From Nocardiopsis lucentensis DSM 44048 (GTDB lineage: Bacteria; Actinomycetota; Actinomycetes; Streptosporangiales; Streptosporangiaceae), in NCBI RefSeq assembly GCF_000341125.1, contig NZ_ANBC01000112.1:17813-51581 (forward strand): a DNA stretch of 33,769 bases. Reading direction: 5' to 3'. This document shows positions 15,748-22,244 of this stretch, in pieces. Position numbers and translations under genes: made by a program. Within the stretch, counting starts at the first letter, position 1, and the number at the start of each line of letters is the position of its first letter. The notes under the pieces were generated by a model. It made no database searches, was not told the origin of the DNA, and worked only from the letters and a program-made list of their open reading frames with translations.

Positions 15748-15782
15748 GGGGTGGTGCGGACGAAGTTCGTCCGCACCACCCC
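15748..15782. terminator. Bidirectional terminator between the mini-gene and the HIT gene
   Basis: A perfect 17-bp inverted repeat (15748-15764 with 15766-15782) has a single central base, so the stem would close with a loop of about five bases. It lies 24 bases after the heptapeptide stop and 25 bases beyond the HIT stop on the other strand, fitting a shared terminator for convergent transcripts. Confidence 0.75.
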
Positions 15783-15807
15783 TGCGGCGTATGTGTCCCC
15801 GGGGGTG

Positions 15808-16296
15808 TCAGCGGTCCGCGTTTCTGATGCGCTCCGCGAGACCCGCCAGCCAGGTGTCGTCGGCGCGCTCGTGGTCGTGGGAGGACAGGTAGCCCTGGTA
15901 GCGGTCGAAGTAGCCGTCGACGGGCGAGACCACTTCCCGCCAGTCCTCACCCGCGTTGCCGGCGGGTCCGTGCATGGGGAAGAGCTTGGCGTGGGCGTGG
16001 TCGACCCCGTAGCCCTCGTACATGATCCCGGTGCGCGCCACGTCGGGAAAGGTGGCATCCAGGAGGCGGGCGACTTCGCGGGCGGCCAGGTGCAGGGCCG
16101 CGTATTCCCGGGGTTCCAGATCCACCACGTAGCTGGTGCGGTGGGCCTTGGGGATGACCACGGAGAACCCCTCCGTGTTGGGGAAGATCGACAGGAAGGC
16201 CACGTGTGAGGCGTCCTCCCAGATCCGGTGGGCGGGGGCGTGCCCGCTCACGATGCGGCAGAAGACACAGCCAGGGGTGGAAGGTGCGGTGTTCAA
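15808..16296 (-). CDS. HIT-family hydrolase, possible peptidyl-nucleotide immunity or processing enzyme
   Basis: A 162-residue histidine-triad protein with an opening CVFCRIVSG, the IPKAHRTSYVVDL strand and the active-site motif H100-A-H102-A-K104. In Hint-type enzymes the middle His of HxHxH is the nucleophile; it is kept here, while the third His is Lys. HIT proteins hydrolyse nucleotide phosphoramidates and related bonds, and a HIT-type phosphoramidase (MccH) is known to give immunity in some microcin C-like clusters by cutting the P-N bond. The start is TTG at 16296, supported by GAGGAG a few bases upstream, and overlaps the stop of the MccB-like gene, so the two are translationally coupled. 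This coupling is the main reason to propose a dedicated function such as self-protection rather than general dinucleotide clean-up; that function is inference. Confidence 0.8.
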   Translation of the reverse strand: MNTAPSTPGCVFCRIVSGHAPAHRIWEDASHVAFLSIFPNTEGFSVVIPKAHRTSYVVDLEPREYAALHLAAREVARLLDATFPDVARTGIMYEGYGVDHAHAKLFPMHGPAGNAGEDWREVVSPVDGYFDRYQGYLSSHDHERADDTWLAGLAERIRNADR

Positions 16297-17402
16297 CGGG
16301 CTCCTCGAAGTCGGTGCACGGAGGGTCGGACGCCGGCGCAGGTGGGGCAGTCGGGGGAGCGTTCGACGGGTTGCTCATCAAGGGCAAGCTCATGAGTCCA
16401 CACGCCCATACGCCGGTTCAGGGACGCGGGTTCACCGAACCCGCCCAGGTGTCGTAGAACGTCCAGTGCCGCCAGAGACGAGGCGAGCATGTTGACCGGG
16501 CCGTTGGACGGCGCCTGGTAGCGACCGTTGATGCGTGTGATCAGCTCGCGCAGCTCTGGATCGTCGGTGGGTGGCCGGGCGGTGAGCGTATGACAGTCCC
16601 AACAGCCCGTGACTCCGGGGATCACGAGCGGTCCCCACACCGCGATGTCGTTGACGTAGCAGGTGTTCAGCCAGACCCGTCCGGACGTGACGCAGTGCGC
16701 GTTGACCAGGTCGGTGAGGCCGGGGGAATCGGCCGAGACCAGGATCAGATCGGCATCAGGCAGGGTATCGAGACTTTCCTCATCGGTGACTTCCCCGGTG
16801 ATGGACCGAATACGGCATGTCGAATCGCGCCGCCGCAGTTCCCGGGCCAGCACCTCGGCCTTGGGCAGGTCGATATCGGCCTCGGTGAACAGGAACTGGC
16901 GGGTGAGGTTGCTCAGTTCGACGCGGTCGGAGTCCACCAGGGTCAGTTCTCCAACGCCGGCGGTGGCGAGCGCGGCGGCCACCAGGTTGCCGATACCGCC
17001 GCAGCCGAGCAGGAGTACACGGGACTGGGACAGCCGTTGCTGTACCTGTTCGGCTTGAGCACCGGACAGCTCGTAGAACAGGGCGTGCCGACTGTAACGG
17101 TCCGCGGGGTCGTAGGAGTGCGCGGAGATCAGATAGGAGTCGCGTTCCAACGTCAGCATCACCGCGTCGGCCAACGACCCGTCCACGCCGCACGACTGGG
17201 TGAGGAACACCAGTGCCTCCGAACGTGTGCGCGGAGTCATGTGGTGATGGGCGAGTTGAACGAGCGGTTTCCAGAGCCGACGGTCGTTGATGGCCTGACG
17301 GATCGATCCGAAGCCCAGGAACAGGGTCTGCGCCTGGACGCCGATCCGCACGTAGGGGGCCAGGACACGCGGGGTCTCGGAGCGGTGGGCGCAAAGGTGC
17401 AC
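16293..17402 (-). CDS. MccB-like E1-type peptide adenylyltransferase (ThiF family)
   Basis: A 369-residue ThiF/E1-like enzyme. Residues 1-100 form an N-terminal region like the peptide-clamp of MccB. RYSRHALFY (102-110) leads into the adenylation domain with LLGCGGIGN (131-139), VDSDRVE (156-162), NLTRQFLF (165-172), SAD (223-225) and YVNDIAVWGPLVIPG (249-263). Zinc ligands are C267/C270 and C352/C355. As I remember the E. coli MccB sequence, the match is close along the whole core (YSR..LFY, GCGGIGN, NLTRQ.LF, YVNDIAV.GPL). MccB uses ATP to convert the C-terminal Asn of a heptapeptide to a peptidyl-AMP phosphoramidate. The GTG start at 17402 has AAAGG ten bases upstream. It heads an operon with the HIT gene and faces the MNDDGNN mini-gene. 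ThiF proteins also work in sulfur transfer and ubiquitin-like conjugation, but no sulfur carrier is nearby. Confidence 0.85.
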   Translation of the reverse strand: MHLCAHRSETPRVLAPYVRIGVQAQTLFLGFGSIRQAINDRRLWKPLVQLAHHHMTPRTRSEALVFLTQSCGVDGSLADAVMLTLERDSYLISAHSYDPADRYSRHALFYELSGAQAEQVQQRLSQSRVLLLGCGGIGNLVAAALATAGVGELTLVDSDRVELSNLTRQFLFTEADIDLPKAEVLARELRRRDSTCRIRSITGEVTDEESLDTLPDADLILVSADSPGLTDLVNAHCVTSGRVWLNTCYVNDIAVWGPLVIPGVTGCWDCHTLTARPPTDDPELRELITRINGRYQAPSNGPVNMLASSLAALDVLRHLGGFGEPASLNRRMGVWTHELALDEQPVERSPDCPTCAGVRPSVHRLRGAR

Positions 17403-17590
17403 GGATGAGCCGCCTTTCGACGAGGGACGTGAAGGCCGGGGGGCGGGATTCCTTCGACCCTAGGACCGGCACTTCCGCCGAACCCACCGGTTGCTCGGAA
17501 TTGCTCGCGCGGCCTGTGGGAAGCCCTGGCGCCTGTCCTGCGATCCTGGGGAGACTGGACCTCCCCGTTCCCTCGGAGAGGAAGCCCCCC

Positions 17591-17791
17591 ATGAGGTTGC
17601 ACAAGATAGGGACCACGTCTCAGAACGGTGGTTGTCCCACGCTGTACGAGACCGACACCGGTGACATCGTGGTGCAGGGTGACCGGCTGACCGACCCCGA
17701 GGCTCTGGAACAGTTGAAGGATGTGCTCGAGGGCGAGGAGTTCGTCGTCGTTCCCCGCGCTTTGTTGACACGCTTCGCCCCCAAGGAGTGA
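17591..17791 (+). CDS. Small conserved-type actinobacterial protein, unknown function
   Basis: A 66-residue acidic protein, MRLHKIGTTSQNGGC at its start, with a GDIVVQG strand and an ending in a DVLEGEEFVVVPRALL segment. No catalytic motif is visible. I recall similar small proteins beside DUF6879 genes in streptomycetes, usually annotated hypothetical. The ATG at 17591 has AGAGGA upstream. Its stop lies one base before the DUF6879 start, so it is the first gene of a three-gene operon with DUF6879 and an XRE/DUF5753 regulator. The 188-base gap before it, shared with the divergent MccB-like gene, holds a small inverted repeat (17548-17553 with 17561-17566) but no clear promoter match. Confidence 0.65.
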   Translation: MRLHKIGTTSQNGGCPTLYETDTGDIVVQGDRLTDPEALEQLKDVLEGEEFVVVPRALLTRFAPKE

Positions 17792-17792
17792 G

Positions 17793-18320
17793 ATGAGCGA
17801 GATCATCAGCGGAGAGGCCTTCGACGACCTCTTCCGCCGTTACCGCCACACCGCGTGGCGGCTGGAGACCCGCTCCTATTACGGCAAGCTCGACGAGGAC
17901 CGCCCCTTCCAGGACTGGCTCGCGGGTAAGGATCCGGGGCTGGACTGGTTCACCCCCTGGCTGCGTATGGTGCGCGAGGAGTCGGCCACCGGTAAGCGCA
18001 TGGAGCGGGTCCGGCTCATCGACGACCCGCCCTCGGACTACCTGCGTTGGGAACTGTGGGGTACCCCCTACAACCTGGGCGTGGGGGAGGACATCCGCTA
18101 CCTGCCGCGCGATCACCCGATCGTCGCGGAGCTGCCCGAATTCGACTTTTGGGTCTTTGACAGCACCACTCTGGCCCGCCTGGAGTTCGACGGCGACCGG
18201 TTTCTCGGGGTGCGGCTCACTGAGGACCCCGGCCAGGTCCTGGCGGCGCTCCGGGCCCGGGACGCCGCCTGGCACCACGCGCTGACCTTCACCGAGTACA
18301 TGGCGTCCAAGGCCGTATGA
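17793..18320 (+). CDS. DUF6879 family protein
   Basis: A 175-residue protein of the family marked by an opening FDDLFRRYRHTAWRLETRSYY, a central block in which a contacted residue set reads RVRLIDDPPSDYLRWEL, and a closing FDFWVFDSTTLARLEFDG. The biochemical role is unknown. AAGGAG sits inside the end of the preceding small gene, and the stop overlaps the start of the next gene (ATGA), so the three genes are tightly coupled. In actinomycetes this family commonly accompanies XRE/DUF5753 regulators and is thought to belong to developmental or toxin-antitoxin-like regulatory sets; that role is inference. Confidence 0.75.
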   Translation: MSEIISGEAFDDLFRRYRHTAWRLETRSYYGKLDEDRPFQDWLAGKDPGLDWFTPWLRMVREESATGKRMERVRLIDDPPSDYLRWELWGTPYNLGVGEDIRYLPRDHPIVAELPEFDFWVFDSTTLARLEFDGDRFLGVRLTEDPGQVLAALRARDAAWHHALTFTEYMASKAV

Positions 18321-19165
18321 CCGATTACCAGACCGCCCGTGTCTCGCTCGGTGTCCGCCTGCGCGAACTCCGTTCCGAGGCCGGGCTGTCCGGTCGCGAG
18401 CTCTCCGCACGCCTGGGCTGGCACCCCTCGAAGGTGTCGAAGCTGGAGCATGGAAAGCAGACCGCGAGCGTGGAGGATCTGCGCTCGTGGGCGCGGGTGT
18501 GCGGGCGTGCGGAGGCCGCCGAGGGACTGGTGGCTCAGCGGCGTTCTCTGGAGACCCACTACGCGAGCTGGCGTCGTCAACTGTCGGCCGGGCACGGGCC
18601 GCGCCAGTGGGCTTACGGTGAACTCGACGAGCGCACGCGCCGCTTTCGGATCTTCGAGTCGGCGTGCGTTCCCGGCCTTCTCCAGACCGCCGACTACGCC
18701 CGGTTCATGTTCCGTAGAGGGGTGCGCCTGCACCGCACACTCGACGACGGTGGCAAGGCGGTACGCGCGAGGATGGGCCGCCAGGGGATCCTCGACCTAC
18801 CCGACAAGACCTTCCACATCCTGCTCTGGGAGCCCGCCCTGTGCCTTCGGCTGGGCCCGGAGGACGTGATGGCCGACCAGTTGACCCGTGTCATCGCGGA
18901 AATCGTGCGGGGCCGGGCGGAGATCGGGGTGATCCCGTTGCGCGCCGGCATGGACGTGGTCCCTTCCCACGGCTTCTGGATCTTCGACGACGACCAGGTC
19001 CTGGTGGAAACGATCGGGGCTGAGCTGTGCCTGACCGATGACGACGCGGTCGCCCCCTACCAGCGGGTGTTCACGGAGTTGGCGCGCTCAGCGGTGCGGG
19101 GCCCCGCAGCCGCCCGATTGGTGGAGGGAATCCGTCGTGACCTGGGGCGCTTCTCCGGCTGCTGA
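18317..19165 (+). CDS. XRE-family regulator with DUF5753 (Scr1-type) C-terminal domain
   Basis: A 282-residue DNA-binding protein. Residues about 10-65 form a helix-turn-helix (LGVRLRELRSEAGLSGRELSARLGWHPSKVSKLEHGKQ region), and the rest is the DUF5753 domain with the characteristic FESACVPGLLQTADYARFM and a closing ELARSAVRGPAAARLVEGIRRDL. Such regulators are abundant in streptomycetes and relatives, usually next to a small partner that controls them. Its start overlaps the DUF6879 stop by four bases. It probably regulates this operon, and perhaps the divergent MccB-like operon 900 bases away, but no operator was identified for it. Confidence 0.85.
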   Translation: MTDYQTARVSLGVRLRELRSEAGLSGRELSARLGWHPSKVSKLEHGKQTASVEDLRSWARVCGRAEAAEGLVAQRRSLETHYASWRRQLSAGHGPRQWAYGELDERTRRFRIFESACVPGLLQTADYARFMFRRGVRLHRTLDDGGKAVRARMGRQGILDLPDKTFHILLWEPALCLRLGPEDVMADQLTRVIAEIVRGRAEIGVIPLRAGMDVVPSHGFWIFDDDQVLVETIGAELCLTDDDAVAPYQRVFTELARSAVRGPAAARLVEGIRRDLGRFSGC

Positions 19166-19191
19166 TCGCCGCGATGGCGCTTCTATGTCGA

Positions 19192-19224
19192 ACGGCAGGC
19201 CGACAGACCTCACCGGCCTGCCGT
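19192..19224 (+). terminator. Hairpin terminator after the XRE regulator
   Basis: A perfect 11-bp stem (19192-19202 with 19214-19224) and an 11-base loop start 27 bases after the regulator stop codon, closing the 17591-19165 operon. Confidence 0.6.
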
Positions 19225-19239
19225 CCGGCCGTTCGGTCG

Positions 19240-19720
19240 GCGACCATCACCCGATACGCCATGTTCGCCGACGCGGAGGAATCGATCGACATCATGGTCT
19301 ACGCGGCTCTGTTCCGCCACGAACAGATCCCTGACTGGAACGACCTGCTTTCGAGCACGGGCCGCACGGCGTGTAGGCATTCGAGTGCTGATCGGTGATC
19401 CCGACTGCGACGTGCTCCGCACGCGCGGCCAAGAGGAGCGGTTCGGCCACGGGATCGAATCACGCTGCCGTCTGGCGCGACCGCACTACCAGGCGCTACC
19501 CCAGACAGCGGGTATCCCTGTGGCGCAGCACCCCACCACGCTGTACGGCACGGGGTACCGGGCCGACGACGACATGTACGTCGACACCCACCTCAACGGG
19601 GTCAACGCTTACGGCAAGCCTGTGTTACTCCTGCGGCGTCATGACGACGGCGGCCCGTTCGACGCCTACGCCGCCGGTTCGGACGCCGTAGGGCGGACCT
19701 CCCGGTATCTCAAGGAGTAG
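19240..19720 (+). pseudogene. Decayed XRE-type regulator gene: phospholipase-D-like C-terminal part, frameshifted
   Basis: Two frames join to give the C-terminal domain I recognise from long streptomycete XRE regulators with a phospholipase-D-like tail. Frame 1 carries ITRYAMFADAEESIDIMVYA up to NDLL near 19350, and frame 2 carries VGIRVLIGDPDCD, FGHGIESRCRLA and YRADDDMYVDTHLNGVNAYG to the stop at 19720. The break is at a TTT run at 19349-19351, where one extra T accounts for the shift. The N-terminal helix-turn-helix half is absent, since a terminator hairpin and the preceding gene occupy that space. The remnant is therefore both truncated and frameshifted. A sequencing error could explain the shift but not the missing half. 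Confidence 0.7.
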
Positions 19721-19735
19721 CCGAGTACGGCCTGT

Positions 19736-19825
19736 ACCGAGTACTACGACGATCCGCCCGCGCCCACGCCGAACAGCCCGGTGGTGGCAGCCGGCGCTGC
19801 TGTTCTCGACGAGGCGGGGCGCTGA
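19736..19825 (+). pseudogene. N-terminal remnant of a NUDIX hydrolase gene
   Basis: The codons read TEYYDDPPAPTPNSP, VVAAGAAVLDEAGR and then stop. This matches the usual opening of the NUDIX hydrolases that often follow XRE/phospholipase-D-like regulators in streptomycetes (TEY..DP.AP.PNS.V). No start codon or ribosome site remains and the sequence stops before the NUDIX box. It sits 15 bases after the decayed regulator, so both look like leftovers of one former gene pair. Confidence 0.55.
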
Positions 19826-19842
19826 CTGGATGAGGAGAGGGC

Positions 19843-20100
19843 TTACGGACGGTCGGAGCGGGTGGCGTTGAGGAAGGCATCCCACTCGCGGGCAGGGAAC
19901 GGGATGTGGCCCTTGGTGGGGTTCTTCGAGTCCCGAACGGCGGCACCACAGGGGAGGTCGGCGACCTCCACACAGTTCGGCTCTTGGCCGCTGTAGCTGC
20001 TCTTGCGGAAGCCCGTCGGGATGTGCGCGACCTCCACACAGTTGATGCGGTCGCTGCTGTAGCTGGACTTGAAGAACATCAGTTCGTCAGTCGTGCTCAT
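19843..20100 (-). CDS. DUF397 protein with two tandem repeats
   Basis: An 85-residue protein with two DUF397-type units: FFKSSYSSDRINCVEVAHI and FRKSSYSGQEPNCVEVADL, the second followed by the full AAVRDSKNPTKGHIPFPAREW tail. In streptomycete WhiJ-type loci, small DUF397 proteins partner with an adjacent XRE/DUF5753 regulator and are thought to modulate its DNA binding. The ATG at 20100 lies inside the 3' end of that regulator gene (14-base overlap), so the two are co-translated. Upstream starts at 20169 would add residues with no similarity to the family. Confidence 0.85.
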   Translation of the reverse strand: MSTTDELMFFKSSYSSDRINCVEVAHIPTGFRKSSYSGQEPNCVEVADLPCGAAVRDSKNPTKGHIPFPAREWDAFLNATRSDRP

Positions 20101-20953
20101 GTTGCTCAACGGACTCCATGATCTGCCGGATGAAGCGGATACTCTGTGTGGCTCGAAGCGCGGCAGCATTCAGGTCAGAGAAGATCGTGACAAATCGTTG
20201 GACGGACTCAGGATCCTGTACAAACAGACTATCCGTCGCGTTCTCCGTGTACACGATGCTGGGGTCGAGCTCACCAGGGAAGTCTAGGAGGTAGAAGGAG
20301 CCCGAGAGCCCTGAGTGCATCCCAGCGTTGAAGGGCAGCACTTGGAGGTCGATGTTGTGGTGGGTAGCCATGTTGATCAGGTGCTGTAGTTGTTCGCACA
20401 TGACCTCCGGGCCATCTGGTTGGCGTCGAAGAGCCGCCTCATCGATCACAGCCCACAGGTGAGGTGGATGGTGTCGGTGCAGGATGCTCTGTCGTTGCAC
20501 CCGTGCGTCCACGCTCCGCTGGATCGCATCAGCACCACACGCTCGTCCACCACGGAAGATGGCTTCGCTGTACCTGGGGGTTTGGAGTAGGCCAGGGATC
20601 ACCTGGCACTCGAAGGAACGGATCATCGAGGCTTCGACCTCGAAGTCCGGTAGTGCGTTGCCGCCGAAGACGTCCTTGTAGCTGGACCACCAGCCCCGCT
20701 CCTTGGATTCCAGGGCAAGCTCTTGCAGAGCGGCGCGGATGTCAGCGGGCGCTTCGTAGAGATCGGCCAGAGCATCGATGTCCCTGGGCTTGATGCGGCG
20801 TGCCTCGGCTGACTCGATGTTGCTCAGCGTGGACTGAGGGACAGATGTCTTCTTGGCCGCGACGGAGAGCTTGAGTCCGTGTGCTTCGCGCAGGCGACGG
20901 AGCTCCCGCGCGAGCCTACGACGCCGCACCGTGGGGCTGATGGGGTGGTTCAT
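20087..20953 (-). CDS. XRE-family regulator with DUF5753 domain (WhiJ-type)
   Basis: A 288-residue regulator. The helix-turn-helix occupies residues about 10-65 (ARELRRLREAHGLKLSVAAK, then SVPQSTLSNIES), followed by DUF5753 with MIRSFECQVIPGLLQTPRYSE and a closing FSDLNAAALRATQSIRFI. It sits between a DUF397 partner gene (overlapping, same strand) and a divergent ATP-binding protein gene, the standard WhiJ/AbaA-type arrangement in actinomycetes. The shared upstream region contains a direct repeat that could be its operator, and the -10 box lies six bases before the ATG, which suggests leaderless or near-leaderless mRNA. Confidence 0.88.
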   Translation of the reverse strand: MNHPISPTVRRRRLARELRRLREAHGLKLSVAAKKTSVPQSTLSNIESAEARRIKPRDIDALADLYEAPADIRAALQELALESKERGWWSSYKDVFGGNALPDFEVEASMIRSFECQVIPGLLQTPRYSEAIFRGGRACGADAIQRSVDARVQRQSILHRHHPPHLWAVIDEAALRRQPDGPEVMCEQLQHLINMATHHNIDLQVLPFNAGMHSGLSGSFYLLDFPGELDPSIVYTENATDSLFVQDPESVQRFVTIFSDLNAAALRATQSIRFIRQIMESVEQHEHD

Positions 20954-20959
20954 ATGGGG

Positions 20960-20965
20960 AGTCTA
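20960..20965 (-). promoter_or_regulatory. -10 box of the WhiJ-type regulator, likely leaderless
   Basis: TAGACT on the minus strand ends six bases before the ATG at 20953, placing the expected transcription start at or next to the start codon. No separate Shine-Dalgarno is present. The -35 position falls beside the first operator-like repeat. Confidence 0.45.
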
Positions 20966-20977
20966 CGCAGAAGTTGA

Positions 20978-21017
20978 CTCGAATATCGAGTTCTTCGTTG
21001 ACATCTCGAATATCGGA
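20978..21017. promoter_or_regulatory. Direct operator-like repeat in a divergent promoter region
   Basis: CTCGAATATCG occurs at 20978-20988 and again at 21005-21015, 27 bases apart. The first copy extends into the inverted repeat ACTCGA-ATA-TCGAGT (20977-20991). The sites lie between the divergent XRE/DUF5753 and ATP-binding genes, overlapping both promoters, and are AT-rich against the surroundings. They are the best candidate binding sites for the local regulator. Confidence 0.5.
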
Positions 21018-21026
21018 GAACATGAT
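20998..21026 (+). promoter_or_regulatory. Candidate promoter of the ATP-binding protein gene
   Basis: A consensus -35 TTGACA (20998-21003) is followed after 17 bases by CATGAT (21021-21026). The second operator-like repeat fills the spacer, so a bound regulator would block RNA polymerase. The leader to the ATG at 21182 would be about 150 bases. Confidence 0.5.
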
Positions 21027-21181
21027 GAGTGTGTAGCCAGTGATCGGTGTCTCACTGAGAGTTGATGGCGCTGGTCGGGCTACGCCGTGCCCCTTCCCGC
21101 TGTTCGGGAAACGCGAAGGTCTCACCCCTGCGGGCACACCGAACCCCCGTCCGCTCCACACACGCAAGGAGTCCGTTCGTC

Positions 21182-21745
21182 ATGCCCGCAAACGCACCCA
21201 TGCCTGTGCTGCCGGAGATCACCATCTCCCTCAGCGAGCTTGTCCCGCCCCGGTGCCGGCACTACTTCAACCACCGGTCCGGCCGTCCGCACTACCGCAC
21301 CCGCCGCTACGACTTCGGCTCCTCGCCCCAGTACATGCCGCTGGTCCGTGCGTTCCTCAACGCCTGCGCAGCCGAACACGACGAGGACTACCGCTACGTG
21401 TTCACCCTGCTCGGGTCGGAGCTGGCGAACAACGCCCTCTGTCACTCGAAGTCGGGGGAGCGGTTCGGGTTCTACACCCTGCGCTGCGTGCGTCGTCGTG
21501 ACGGCCTTCGCCTCACCTGCCGCGACCAGGGAGTCAGGAGTGCCTCCACTCGTGGGAGGACGGACGACCACCACCTGAGCGCCGACCCTGACGGGCTCGA
21601 CTGCGATGCCGAGTCAGGACGCGGACTGGCGCTGGTCGACGCCCTGGCCACCGACTGGGGCGACAACGGCTTCTCCGGTCACCGTCAGGTCTGGTTCTTC
21701 CTCGCCTCCGACCTCACCGGTAGCCGCTGGAAGGAGGTGCGGTAG
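21182..21745 (+). CDS. RsbW-like ATP-binding protein (HATPase_c, AbaA-type)
   Basis: A 187-residue protein with the GHKL ATPase fold of anti-sigma factor kinases: N-box LGSELANNALCHS (77-89), DQG (115-117) and G-box GRGLALVDALATDWG (146-160). The N-terminal 45 residues are specific to actinobacterial versions. The ATG at 21182 is chosen because AAGGAG lies ten bases upstream; an in-frame ATG at 21062 lacks a ribosome site. It is divergent from the XRE/DUF5753 regulator and completes a WhiJ-type trio. Such proteins can sequester sigma factors or phosphorylate anti-anti-sigma factors; which partner applies here is unknown. Confidence 0.82.
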   Translation: MPANAPMPVLPEITISLSELVPPRCRHYFNHRSGRPHYRTRRYDFGSSPQYMPLVRAFLNACAAEHDEDYRYVFTLLGSELANNALCHSKSGERFGFYTLRCVRRRDGLRLTCRDQGVRSASTRGRTDDHHLSADPDGLDCDAESGRGLALVDALATDWGDNGFSGHRQVWFFLASDLTGSRWKEVR

Positions 21746-21807
21746 GGGGCACTTCGCTTCTCGGTAGTCAGTCAGTGCCACCGAACTCAGTGTTGCCCAA
21801 CTGACGC

Positions 21808-21844
21808 GGGCCCAGGAGAGCGTTGCCGCGCTCTTCCCGGGCCC
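21808..21844 (+). terminator. Imperfect hairpin after the ATP-binding protein gene
   Basis: Arms beginning GGGCCC (21808) and ending GGGCCC (21844) pair imperfectly through inner AGAGCG/CGCTCT segments, about 60 bases beyond the stop. It may end the transcript before the small hypothetical gene. Confidence 0.4.
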
Positions 21845-21891
21845 TCAGATCCCAAAATCCGACAGTTCCACATGTTCAGAAAGCAGGATCG

Positions 21892-22230
21892 ATGACGCAT
21901 CCTATCCCCGCGCACCGACCTCCCAGTGACCAGCTCTGCCGTCCTGTGCCCCGCCCCCAGCCGCTGCTGGGACCCTTCTGCCCATCCTGTGTTCACCGGT
22001 CCTGCCGTGAACGCCGTGCCGAACGCCTTCCCCGGATCGGTGGCCACCGGGCCGAGTTCGCCCGCGAACACCTGCGCGCGGCCTCCGTTCAGGCCCGCTA
22101 CCCCCACCTGGTCGTGTGGTTCGGCGAGTCCACACAGTCCTACTGGGTGGCCGGGTCGGGCGGCCTCACCGAGGCCCCGAACCTCGGAGCCCTCCTGCTC
22201 CTGGTCGGTCCCGTGCAGGTCGGGACCTGA
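21892..22230 (+). CDS. Small hypothetical protein
   Basis: A 112-residue protein of no recognised function. It has a Cys-containing segment (FCPSCVHRSC, possible metal site), then a basic helix and a C-terminal part, ARYPHLVVWFGESTQSYWVA, that resembles short actinobacterial proteins I have seen beside ATP-binding regulators. The ATG at 21892 has AGGA a few bases upstream; the longer frame from 21823 begins inside the hairpin of the preceding gene. A terminator follows closely, supporting a real transcript. Confidence 0.55.
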   Translation: MTHPIPAHRPPSDQLCRPVPRPQPLLGPFCPSCVHRSCRERRAERLPRIGGHRAEFAREHLRAASVQARYPHLVVWFGESTQSYWVAGSGGLTEAPNLGALLLLVGPVQVGT

Positions 22231-22244
22231 GCGGCCGTCGCGTC

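Noticed and set aside
16293-17402. ThiF/MoeB-type enzyme for molybdopterin or thiamine synthesis, or a Cap2-like defence E1
   Set aside because: No sulfur-carrier, CBASS cyclase or JAB gene is nearby, and the core motifs (NLTRQ.LF, YVNDIAV.GPL, two Cys pairs) and the N-terminal clamp-like domain fit MccB better.
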